Source of the DNA: Streptomyces sp. | GTDB taxonomy: Bacteria; Actinomycetota; Actinomycetes; Streptomycetales; Streptomycetaceae | Direction of reading: 5' to 3' | DNA length: 42,499 nt | Assembly (NCBI RefSeq): GCF_031181705.1 | Contig: NZ_JAPSKN010000033.1 | Location: forward strand, 1-42,499 | Shown: positions 1 to 8,200 of the stretch, piece by piece | Layout: every line of letters starts with the position of its first letter | How positions within the stretch are numbered: position 1 is the first letter of the stretch | The notes under the pieces: generated by a model | What the model was told of the DNA's origin: nothing | What the model saw: only the letters and a program-made list of their open reading frames with translations | Database searches by the model: none | Program-made: the position numbers and the translations under genes

Positions 1-45
1 AGGTCGCGGCTCCCAATCCCGTCCCCCCGACAATGAAACACCAGG

Positions 46-83
46 TCAGGGACCTGATCCGCTCACGCGGGTCGGGTCCCTGA
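46..83. terminator. Hairpin downstream of the lanthipeptide operon
   Basis: A 17-bp stem (46-62 with 67-83) closes on a TCAC loop. As plus-strand RNA every position pairs if two G-U wobbles are allowed; as minus-strand RNA those two positions become A-C mismatches. It begins 26 bases past the stop of the GAP-family gene, so it can end the minus-strand operon, but the wobble pattern fits a plus-strand transcript entering from the left better. There is no strong T-run. Confidence 0.5.
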
Positions 84-108
84 GGGGTTTCTGGTCCGGT
101 TTCGGGGG

Positions 109-825
109 TCAGTCGGACGACAGGAAAGCCATGATGTCGTCGTACGCCGTGGTGTTCGACAGCAGGATGAAGCCCGCGAGGGCGATGAGCCAGGCCGTGT
201 TCTCCTGGGCGTTCGCCCTGAGCCAGTCGTCGATTCTGCGCAGGGGTCTGTGGACCAGGCCCTTGGCGACGAGGCGGGCCAGTGTGACGAGGGCGGCGGG
301 GGCGACCATGACCAGGCAGTAGATCGCGAGGGCGGCGGCCTGGGACGGCCAGGGCAGCGTGCTGCGGCTCAGGGTGCCGAGGGCGGCCAGGTAGGGGAAC
401 ATCGTGGCGACTTCGAGCAGGACGGCCAGGGCGGCCACGGTGAACAGTCCGCCTGCCGTGGCGGATCGGCCCACCGCCTGCTCCCGCCACCGGGAGAGCC
501 GGCCGGAGCCGGGTTTCTCGGTGCGCAGGAGCCCGTACCAGACGGCGAGGAGCAGCAGCGCGCCTCCCGTCACGGCCATCGCCTTGTCGCCGAGCGGCGA
601 TTGCAGGGCGGAGCGCAGGTCCTCCCGGACGGCCGCGAGCATGCTCAGCAGCAGCAGACCGAGCAGCAGGTAGCCGGCCGAGACGAGGAGGAGGTAGCCG
701 AACACCCGGCCGATCCGCAGGCCCGTCGGCATGAGCAGGAACCAGACGGGGATGGCGATGGTGGACACGCCGAGGGTGTCGAGCAGGGCCAGGGGCAGGA
801 TCTCGCCCAGTACTTCGGTCATCAC
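109..825 (-). CDS. GAP-family (Sap/GPL-addressing) integral membrane protein, candidate exporter
   Basis: This 238-residue, strongly hydrophobic protein has about six predicted membrane segments and resembles the GAP/Sap family, whose mycobacterial members promote export of glycopeptidolipid and sulfolipid. The start is GTG at 825 or the adjacent ATG at 822. The stop of lanKC (822-824) lies inside this start region, so translation is probably coupled to the synthetase. It is the last gene of the operon and the only transporter-like protein in the cluster; no ABC exporter was seen. Export of the finished lipopeptide, possibly also self-protection, is inferred from this context and from the family's link to amphiphilic lipids. 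Family assignment is by overall pattern, not by a diagnostic motif. Confidence 0.72.
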   Translation of the reverse strand: MMTEVLGEILPLALLDTLGVSTIAIPVWFLLMPTGLRIGRVFGYLLLVSAGYLLLGLLLLSMLAAVREDLRSALQSPLGDKAMAVTGGALLLLAVWYGLLRTEKPGSGRLSRWREQAVGRSATAGGLFTVAALAVLLEVATMFPYLAALGTLSRSTLPWPSQAAALAIYCLVMVAPAALVTLARLVAKGLVHRPLRRIDDWLRANAQENTAWLIALAGFILLSNTTAYDDIMAFLSSD

Positions 826-3422
826 CTGACCCCTGGGAGCCAGTCGTCGCGGCGGCCCTCGGCGAAGGCGATGCTCGTGAGCACCCCGGCGCTGCCGGTC
901 CGCAGGTCGCTGGAGAGCTTGTAGTTGCGGGTGCCCGGGTAGTGCAGCCGGTTCTCCCGCGGCCGCACCTCGTGCAGGCCGAGCTGGTTCATGTGGCGGT
1001 CGATGAACGACCGGGCGGGATCCTCGTGTCCGTCACGGGCGAGGGAGGCCAGACCGGCGATGAATCCGGACCGGCCTCGGAAGAGTCCGCTCTGGACCAT
1101 CAGCTCGGGCCCGTTCGCGCGCGTCAGATCGGGGATGCCCGCACCGGTGGGTGCCCAGCCCTCGTGCCGGGCGAACTCCGAGAGGACCAGGGCCGTGCCC
1201 AGTGAGCCGACCTCGACGTAGCCGAGGCTGCGGCGGTCGGCCTCGTTGAACTGCAGGGAGCCGTCCGCGCACCGTACGTACCCGGTGAGTTCGAACTCCA
1301 GCAGCTCACGGGCCAGGTCGACCGCCGCGGTGTCGTCCATGAGCAGGCCGTAGCGGTGGACGGCGAGGCCGATACCCGCCACGCCGTGCAGGAGGCCGAA
1401 GTGAGCGACGTCGGGTGTCCCGCTGCCCCTGAGCCGGCCCAGGAGCCGCCGGGCGCGGTCGACGAGGTCCGCGCCGAGCTTCTCGGCCGTGGCCGCCTTG
1501 ACGAGCAGATCCTCTCCGGCCGCCATCTCGGCGGCGGCGAGGAAGACACCCGCGAGGCCGCTGAACACGCTGAGCCCGCTGCCGTCGCGTTCCTTCGCCA
1601 TCGCGGCGTCCACCAGCCACGGGGCGTGCTCCGGGTGGCCGTGCCGCCAGAGGGCGTAGCCGGCGCCCAGTTCACTGTCGTACAGGCCGCATTCGAGCCG
1701 GTCGGCCGACTCCCGGCCGCGGACGGCGATCCAGTCGATCACCTGCTCCACGAGGTCCGGGGCCTCGACGCCGCGCGTTCCCAGCAGCGACCACAGCACC
1801 CCGGACGCGCCCGTGGCCAGGCAGACCGGCGACAGTGAGAAGCCCGAGAAGTCGTTCCGGAAGAGCCGGTCCGTGCGTTGCGGAGTCATGGTGTCCGCGA
1901 GGCCGGCCACGATCTGGGCGGCCCACTCCTCGAAGCCGAGCGCGTCGTCGAGGTGGCTGGACGCCGCGCGCGGGGCGGTGGGCGCGGGCCGGACCTCGTG
2001 GGGTGCGCAGAGCCGTACCACGCGCTCGGCCCACTCGGCCGGCAGGTCGAAGCGCTCGGTGCTGGTGTGCAGGAGCTGGTGGAGCTTGGCCCCGTCCATG
2101 CGGACGAGATGGGTCAGCGGCAGGTAGCAGGACAGTTCCAGCATGGCGAGGGCGTACTCGTCCGCCGCCCGCCCGGTGCGGGTGTAGTCGTTGAAGCCGG
2201 GGGCGCCGGGGAAGGGGCGGGGAGCGTCCTGCTCGATGCACGCCTCCAGGTCGACGAACCTGACCTCCAGGTCGGGTGTCACGATGACGTTGCCCGGGTG
2301 GACGTCCCCGAAGACGTGCCCCCGCTCCCACAGCGCCGAGAGGAAGGCGCGGACCTGTTCGAGGATGGTGTCGACCTGCCGGCGGTACTCCCCGACGTCC
2401 TGTGCCGTCGGCGGCCGGAAGGGGTCGGGGCGCAGCAGGTAGGGCTGTCTGGCGGCGCACCACTCCAGGAGCGTGGTGCCCCGGATGTACTCCATCACCG
2501 TGAACAGGTGCCCCTGCCAGGTGAACTGCTCGTGGACCGCGGGCACGGCGGGCAGGTCGGCGAATCTGCGGAGTGCCTCGTACTCCTGCCGGGCGCGCTG
2601 GACGCAGTCGCCGCCGATCAGGTCGTAGCCGGCCGAGGGGCGGGCCTCCTTGAGCACGACCTGGCCGCCGGTGTCCGTGTTCGTCGCGAGGTACACGCCG
2701 CCGCTGTTGGAGAAGTGCAGCGTCTTGTCGATCCGGTAGGGCGGCACCGGGCCGGCCGCCGCTTCGGGGGGCCGCGGGGCGAACGCCTCGGGCACGGTCA
2801 CGAACGAGGGCGCGCGGAAGGGGACGGAACGGCGGTCCGGGACGAGCCGTCCGTCCGGGTCCTCCAGCGCGAAGGTGACCTTGCCCTCGGCGTTGCGGCA
2901 GTACCGGCGGGTGTATGCCCCGTACCGGACGTGGACGACGCCGTCGTCGATCCGCAGGTCGGACAGGACGCGCGGACCCTGCCACGTTTCGAGCAGACCG
3001 GCCAGCTCCGTCGCGAGGGCGACCGACTGCTGCTCGTCGGCCGGGTAGAGCACGATGCCCTTGCCGCTGACCGGGCGCGGGGCGTACTTGGCGTTGACCA
3101 GCCACGCGTACTCGTGGCGCGCGAGGAACTTGAACGGCACGCCGCGTTCGAAGCAGTAGGCGGAGACGAGTTCGAGGAGGGGCGCGAAGGTCTCGGGGGT
3201 CACCGCGACATGGATCTTCCAACCCTGGCCGCGCACGGGGTCGCTGCCCGGGCGGCAGACGGTCCAGATCCCGTGCTGGGCGTAGCGCCACCCGTCGGTG
3301 TGGGGGACGGCGGTCAGGCCGCGGCGTATCCGCGCGAACCGCGGGTCCTGGCTGTCGGCCTTCCAGTGCCGGATGTCCTCGTACGCGTCCGGGTCGGCGA
3401 AGGTGTAGTAGAAGTAGTCCAT
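822..3422 (-). CDS. lanKC: Class III lanthipeptide synthetase LanKC
   Basis: This 866-residue enzyme has the three-part LanKC layout: an N-terminal lyase-like region (about 1-225), a Ser/Thr kinase-like domain (about 230-475) and a C-terminal LanC-like cyclase (about 500-866). In the kinase, Lys258 sits in VVLKEA, the catalytic loop FGDVHPGN carries Asp373, and FVDLEA (Asp391) replaces DFG. The cyclase keeps GLLHG (676-680) but lacks the Cys/Cys-His-Gly zinc ligands of LanC, LanM and LanL, which marks class III rather than class IV. Family members phosphorylate and eliminate Ser/Thr, then build labionin or lanthionine rings. Here the substrate should be Ser24 and Ser27 of the precursor at 18145-18237. 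The ATG at 3422 is preceded by AAGAGG, and the 3' end overlaps the GAP gene. Confidence 0.95.
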   Translation of the reverse strand: MDYFYYTFADPDAYEDIRHWKADSQDPRFARIRRGLTAVPHTDGWRYAQHGIWTVCRPGSDPVRGQGWKIHVAVTPETFAPLLELVSAYCFERGVPFKFLARHEYAWLVNAKYAPRPVSGKGIVLYPADEQQSVALATELAGLLETWQGPRVLSDLRIDDGVVHVRYGAYTRRYCRNAEGKVTFALEDPDGRLVPDRRSVPFRAPSFVTVPEAFAPRPPEAAAGPVPPYRIDKTLHFSNSGGVYLATNTDTGGQVVLKEARPSAGYDLIGGDCVQRARQEYEALRRFADLPAVPAVHEQFTWQGHLFTVMEYIRGTTLLEWCAARQPYLLRPDPFRPPTAQDVGEYRRQVDTILEQVRAFLSALWERGHVFGDVHPGNVIVTPDLEVRFVDLEACIEQDAPRPFPGAPGFNDYTRTGRAADEYALAMLELSCYLPLTHLVRMDGAKLHQLLHTSTERFDLPAEWAERVVRLCAPHEVRPAPTAPRAASSHLDDALGFEEWAAQIVAGLADTMTPQRTDRLFRNDFSGFSLSPVCLATGASGVLWSLLGTRGVEAPDLVEQVIDWIAVRGRESADRLECGLYDSELGAGYALWRHGHPEHAPWLVDAAMAKERDGSGLSVFSGLAGVFLAAAEMAAGEDLLVKAATAEKLGADLVDRARRLLGRLRGSGTPDVAHFGLLHGVAGIGLAVHRYGLLMDDTAAVDLARELLEFELTGYVRCADGSLQFNEADRRSLGYVEVGSLGTALVLSEFARHEGWAPTGAGIPDLTRANGPELMVQSGLFRGRSGFIAGLASLARDGHEDPARSFIDRHMNQLGLHEVRPRENRLHYPGTRNYKLSSDLRTGSAGVLTSIAFAEGRRDDWLPGVR

Positions 3423-3477
3423 GTGACCGGCCTCTTGGTGAGCGTTGCTGTCTGAGCGGCCTGTGCACCGGTGGGTG

Positions 3478-4101
3478 TCAGGCGCTTGCGGTCTCCGGTG
3501 TGCCGGCGCCGCGGTCCGGGTGGCCGGCCGCGGCCTCGAACACGCCGATCACGTCCCACAGGGGGGCGGTCACGTCCGTCTCGGCGCCGGTGGAACGGCT
3601 CGTGCCCTTCTGCGGACTGACGATGTGGTAGTTCGGGACGTCGTCGAGCCGGCGGAGCACGTCGGTGACGAGCGGATTGTCGAGGACCCCGGGCGGGAAG
3701 GTGGGCGCGAGGACCACCGGTGCCGCCGTGCCCAGGGCGGCGAGATGGAACGGGGAGTCGCCGGAGGCCGCGGCGAGTGCCGAGGTGAAGGCGACGGAGG
3801 CCGGGAACACGATGATGCCGTCGTACTCGGCCGCCAGCCGGGTGTGGACCGGTTTCAGTTCCCCCTCGGTGTCCCAGGTGTTGCGGACCACCGGTGAACC
3901 GGTGAGCGCGGCCAGCGCCGAGGTGCTCACGAACTGCCGCGCCGAGTCGGTGACCCCGACCGTCACCTCGTAGTGGGGCCGGTTGGACGACAACCAGTTG
4001 AGCCAGAAGGGCAGGTGGGCCGTGGACAGGGTGCCTGTGGCCACGACGAACAGGTTCGCCCGCCTCGACCTGGCTGCTTCGCTCTTGTCGAACTCCGGCA
4101 T
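3478..4101 (-). CDS. lanD: LanD-like flavoprotein cysteine decarboxylase (HFCD family)
   Basis: This 207-residue protein looks like an EpiD/MrsD-type FMN-dependent decarboxylase: a Rossmann-like start with GTLSTAH (23-29), a conserved His86 before the strand GIIVFP, and a PAS motif at 100-102. Such enzymes oxidatively decarboxylate a C-terminal peptide cysteine to an aminoenethiol. The precursor ends in Cys30, and in lipolanthines this chemistry gives the avionin ring, so the pairing is convincing. The usual PASANT motif reads PASVAF, so the Asn equivalent to EpiD Asn117 appears to be Ala104, and the PxMNxxMW substrate clamp is not recognisable. It lies 55 bases before lanKC in the operon. 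GAGGAG precedes the ATG at 4101 at a rather long spacing. Confidence 0.85.
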   Translation of the reverse strand: MPEFDKSEAARSRRANLFVVATGTLSTAHLPFWLNWLSSNRPHYEVTVGVTDSARQFVSTSALAALTGSPVVRNTWDTEGELKPVHTRLAAEYDGIIVFPASVAFTSALAAASGDSPFHLAALGTAAPVVLAPTFPPGVLDNPLVTDVLRRLDDVPNYHIVSPQKGTSRSTGAETDVTAPLWDVIGVFEAAAGHPDRGAGTPETASA

Positions 4102-4134
4102 CGCTGCGTGTGCTCCTCTTCCCTACGGGCGGGG

Positions 4135-4455
4135 TCAGACGTCCGGATGGTCACGGTGCTTGGGTGCTTCACGCTCGGCCTCCCGGTCGAACTGACGCCT
4201 GCCTTCCCGGTCCTGGTCGCGCTCGCGGTCCCCGCCGCGGTTCCGCGAGGATCCGATACCGAGGTCCTCGCGCAGTTCCTCGACGATCCCCTTGGGTTTC
4301 CGGCGGCGCGTGCTCTCCCACAGTTCGATTCCGCCCAGGACGATGAGGATCAGGCCGAGGGGACGGCCTTCGAACCATGCGAATTCGAGATCCGGAAAGA
4401 AAACGGCGAGCACTGCACCCGCAACAATTGCCGCCAGTCCGAAAACTCGCTTCAT
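4135..4455 (-). CDS. Small two-helix membrane protein with charged C-terminal tail
   Basis: This 106-residue protein has two hydrophobic stretches (about 1-20 and 33-47), a short basic connector (RRRKPK) and a C-terminal half rich in Arg, Asp and Glu. ATG 4455 is preceded by CAGGGAG. It sits in line with the operon, 40 bases after the thioesterase stop and 33 bases before the LanD start, so co-expression is likely. I do not recognise the family. Immunity, anchoring of the modification enzymes to the membrane, or help in export are possible from location alone. The same frame stays open upstream as antisense to the thioesterase, and I treat that part as chance. Confidence 0.7.
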   Translation of the reverse strand: MKRVFGLAAIVAGAVLAVFFPDLEFAWFEGRPLGLILIVLGGIELWESTRRRKPKGIVEELREDLGIGSSRNRGGDRERDQDREGRRQFDREAEREAPKHRDHPDV

Positions 4456-4495
4456 ACCTATCGACTCCCTGGGTATGTCGGCGCACGCAATACAC

Positions 4496-5248
4496 TCAAC
4501 TCGGTTCCACCGTACGGCACATGGCGTGTTCGACACCACAAGCGGGTGGCCGACTTCCGACCGCCAGGCCGAAAACCGACTGTCGGAGCAGGCCGATGTC
4601 CGTGGAGACCAGGAAATGGCCGCCGGACAGGATCCGGACCTCGACATCGTTTCCGAGTTCCGACCAGCTGTGCGCGGCCTCGACGGGGACCAGCGGATCC
4701 AGGTCGCCGACGAAGACCCGGACCGGCAGGGCCAGCGGGCCGTCCTGCGGCCGGAAGCGGTACTCGGCGCACATCCGGGCGTCTTCCCGGAGCCGGCCGA
4801 GGTAGGGCGCGACCCATTCGGGATGCTCGACGGCCCAGTCCGGAATACTGCCGATGCGGTGCAGATATCGCACGAGCTCCTGCTCGTCGCGGAAGCCTTC
4901 GGTGAAATTCCGCCAGGGAACGTGTGGTGCGCCGAAACTGGCGACGGCCAAGGCCTTCGGCGCCGGGTCGCCGCACTCGTCGAAATGGCGGGTGAGCAGA
5001 TAGGCGAGGAGTCCCCCCATGCTCTTCCCGAAGAGGACGAAATCATCGTCGCCCACCTCTTTTCGGACCTTGTCCGCGAGGACGGGCACGAGTGCGCCGA
5101 TTTCCCGGTGCGGCGTTCCGCCATCCTCGGTCCGGTTCGCCGGAAGGGCGATCGGGACGACTTCGATGCCGGGCGGCGCGTACGCCTGCCACGGGCGGAA
5201 GACCGAGGCGCTTCCCCCGGCGTGATGCAGGCACACCAGTTTCGTCAT
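4496..5248 (-). CDS. Type II thioesterase (alpha/beta hydrolase)
   Basis: This 250-residue protein is a typical external thioesterase of NRPS and PKS systems: HHAGGSAS near the N-terminus, the nucleophile elbow GKSMGG with Ser76, an acid candidate in GDLDPLVP (Asp182/Asp184) and His211 in GGHF. Such enzymes remove stalled or wrong acyl groups from carrier proteins and sometimes release product. It has no carrier domain of its own. Its ATG overlaps the stop of the hybrid synthase by 4 bases (ATGA), so the two are translationally coupled and it most likely edits that synthase. Since the hybrid lacks a terminal thioesterase domain, a role in acyl release cannot be excluded. Confidence 0.93.
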   Translation of the reverse strand: MTKLVCLHHAGGSASVFRPWQAYAPPGIEVVPIALPANRTEDGGTPHREIGALVPVLADKVRKEVGDDDFVLFGKSMGGLLAYLLTRHFDECGDPAPKALAVASFGAPHVPWRNFTEGFRDEQELVRYLHRIGSIPDWAVEHPEWVAPYLGRLREDARMCAEYRFRPQDGPLALPVRVFVGDLDPLVPVEAAHSWSELGNDVEVRILSGGHFLVSTDIGLLRQSVFGLAVGSRPPACGVEHAMCRTVEPS

Positions 5249-8200
5249 CGCGCATCGCTCCCGTCTGCCATGAGTTCCCCCAGGTGGTCGGCGAGCGCCT
5301 CGACCGTCGGGTGGTCGTACAGCGCCGACTGGCCCAGCCGGCACTCCAGGCCGCGTTGCAGGTTCCGTCTGAGTTCGATGGCCGTCAGCGAGTCCAGCCC
5401 CCGGGCGAAGACGTCCTGGCCGTCCGCCGCCGGCCCCGCGCTCTCGCCGAGCACCCGGCCCACCTGCTCCCGGACGTGGGACAGCAGCAGTTCCCTGCGT
5501 GCGGTGCCGGACGCCGCGTCCAGCGTCCGGCGGAGACCGCCGCTGTGCGCCTGCCGCCGCCCGGCACCGGGCATGGCGGCCAGGAGACCCCGCAGGGCGG
5601 GGGCGTCGCGGTCCGCGAAGCGTTGCCAGTCCGCGGGCAGCACGGCGACGGCCGCCCCCTCGGGCCGCGCGGTGAGCAGTTCCCGCAGGGCGGCGAGACC
5701 GGCCGCGACCGGGACGACCCCTTCTCCCCTGGCCTCCAGTTTCGCGTTCACCCCGGCCCGGGCGCTCATCCCGGTGTCCGCCCACGAGCCCCACTGGACG
5801 GACAGAGCGGGCAGTCCCTGTCCACGGCGGTAGGAGGCCAGCCCGTCGAGGAAGGCGTTGGCCGCGGCGTACGTCGCCTGTCCCGGCGTGCCCAGCAGCC
5901 CCGAGACCGAGGAGAACAGCACGAAGAAGTCCAGTTCCTGACCGAGGGTGAGGGTGTGCAGGTGCCACGCGCCCTGGGCCTTGGGGGCCATGACGCGCCG
6001 GAGCCGCTCCGGCGACTGCAGCAGCAGCACGCCGTCGTCGAGCACCCCGGCCAGGTGCAGCACACCTGCCAGCGGCGGCTGGTCCGGGTCATCGGCGGGA
6101 CCTGCCAGGGCCCGGGCCAGCTGCTCCCGGTCGGCGACGTCCGCCGTGAGCACACGGACGGCGCAGCCCGCGGCACGCAGCGCCTCGACCTCCCGCAGGG
6201 CCGCCCCGGCCGGCGGTGTGCGGCCCAGGAGGACGAGATGGCGGGCTCCGGCCTCGCTCAGCATCCGGGCCACCGCCAGACCCAGTCCGCCGAGACCGCC
6301 GGTGATCAGGTAGGCCGCATCGGGGCGCAGACCGGGGCCGCCCTCCGGCCCGACGGCGGCGCGGGCCAGTGCCTCGACGTGCCTGCGGTGGCCGTCGTAG
6401 CCGACGCGGTAGTGCTCCGGCTGCTCCTGCGACGCGCACGCCTGGGCGAGTTCGGCGTACAGCAGGGCGGCCGCGCCGTCCGGCGGGGTGCCGGGGTCGA
6501 GGTCCACCAGGAGGAGGCGCACCTCGGGGTGCTCGGCCGCCACCACCCTGCCCAGACCCCACGCCGCCGCACCGGCGGGTGCGCCGACACCCCGGCCGCC
6601 CACGGGGCGCGCACCGCGCGTGACCAGGCACAGCCGTGGTGCGCCTGCGGCCCGTGAGGCCGCCTTCTGCGCGAGGCGCAGCAGCCCGGTGCCCTCGGAC
6701 AGGCCGTCCGCGGCGGCGTCCTCGGACACCGCCGCGGACGGGCACAGGACCACCAGGTCGTAGTCCCCGGCGTCCTCGGCGCTGCCGCTGTCCGCGGTCC
6801 ACGCCGTGTCGTCGGCGACGACGTCGCAGTGCACACCGTGCAGACGGGCGAAGTCGCCGAGTGCGGCGCCCAGCGGGCCGTCCGACACGACGAGCCAGCG
6901 CCCGGCGGCCGGTGCCGGGGCGGGCAGGCCGGTGGGGGTCCAGCGTGTCTCGTACAGCCAGTCCCGCCAGGCCTCGCGGGCTGCCGGGATCATCGTCTCG
7001 CGGGCCGCGCGCTTGAGCAGCACCCCTTCCAGGGCGAGCAGGAGCGTGCCGTCCGGGGCCCACAGGTCGATGTCGGCGCGCAGGGTCTCCGGGTCCTCCT
7101 GGCCGGTGGGCCGCAGCCGGGCGTGGCACCACGCCTCGTCCCCTGCGGTACCGCCCTCGATCCGGATGCGGTCCACGCCGAGCGGCACGTACGTCCGCCG
7201 GCCCAGCTTCTCGGGGTAGGTGACGGTCAGGGCGAGGAAGCACGCCTCCAGCAGCACGGGGTGGACCCGGTGACGGGCCGACTCGGCGCGCGTCACCGGA
7301 CCGAGGGCGATGTGGGACAGCGCCTCGCAGCCGTTGTGCCAGAGCCCGTCGGTCACGTGGAACAGCGGGCCGAGGTCGATCTCCCGCTCCCGTTCCCGCT
7401 GGTAGATCTCCTCGGGCGGCAGCGGATGGTCCGCGAAGGACTTCCGCAGCGCGTCGAGAGTGCCGGGCGGCGACGAGGGCACCGTGCCCTCCGGGTCCGC
7501 GGGCGTGAGCTGTCCCGAGGCGTGCAGCGTCCAGTCCGCCGGCGGCAGCCCGGCTCCGGAACCGGTCGGCACAGGGCTGGAGTGGACCTCGAAGGAGTAC
7601 GTGCCGTCCCCGTCGGGCGCCAGGACGATCTGCATCCGCCGCAGGGTGCTGTCGTCGGGGAAGACCATGGCCCGGTGGATGTGGAAGTCGCGCACCCCGG
7701 CGGGTGCCGGCCCGAACACCTCGCCCGCCGCGGCGCAGACGAGTTCCTGGTAGGCGACGCCGGGCATGACGACGGACCCGAACACGCGGTGGTCACCGAG
7801 CCACGGCAGCGCGGGCACCCCGACCGTGGAGGTGAACCGCACATCGCCGCTGCCCGCGAGGTCGAGCCGGGACCCGAGGAAGGCCGTGGCGTCCGGCCCG
7901 GGCTCTGCCGCCGGGTTCCCGGCCGGCCCGGGAGCGTCGACCCAGTGGCGCCGGCGCTGCCAGGCGTACGTGGGCAGCGCGACGCGGCGCAGGTCATGGC
8001 CGCCGAACACCGCGCCCCAGTCCGGGTCGCAACCCGCCTCGTACAGCGCGCCGAGGGCGCCGAGCAGCTGGTCGTGGCCGCCGCCTGTCCGCAGGCTGGG
8101 GATCAGGACGGCCGTCCCCTCGTCGAAGAGGTCCTCGACGAGCTGGAGCAGGGTCGGTTTGGGGGAGATCTCCAGCAGCCTGCGCACGCCGGCCGCCCGC

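Noticed and set aside
822..3422. Class IV lanthipeptide synthetase (LanL)
   Set aside because: The domain order is shared, but the cyclase lacks the Cys and Cys-His-Gly zinc ligands, so class III is the better call.
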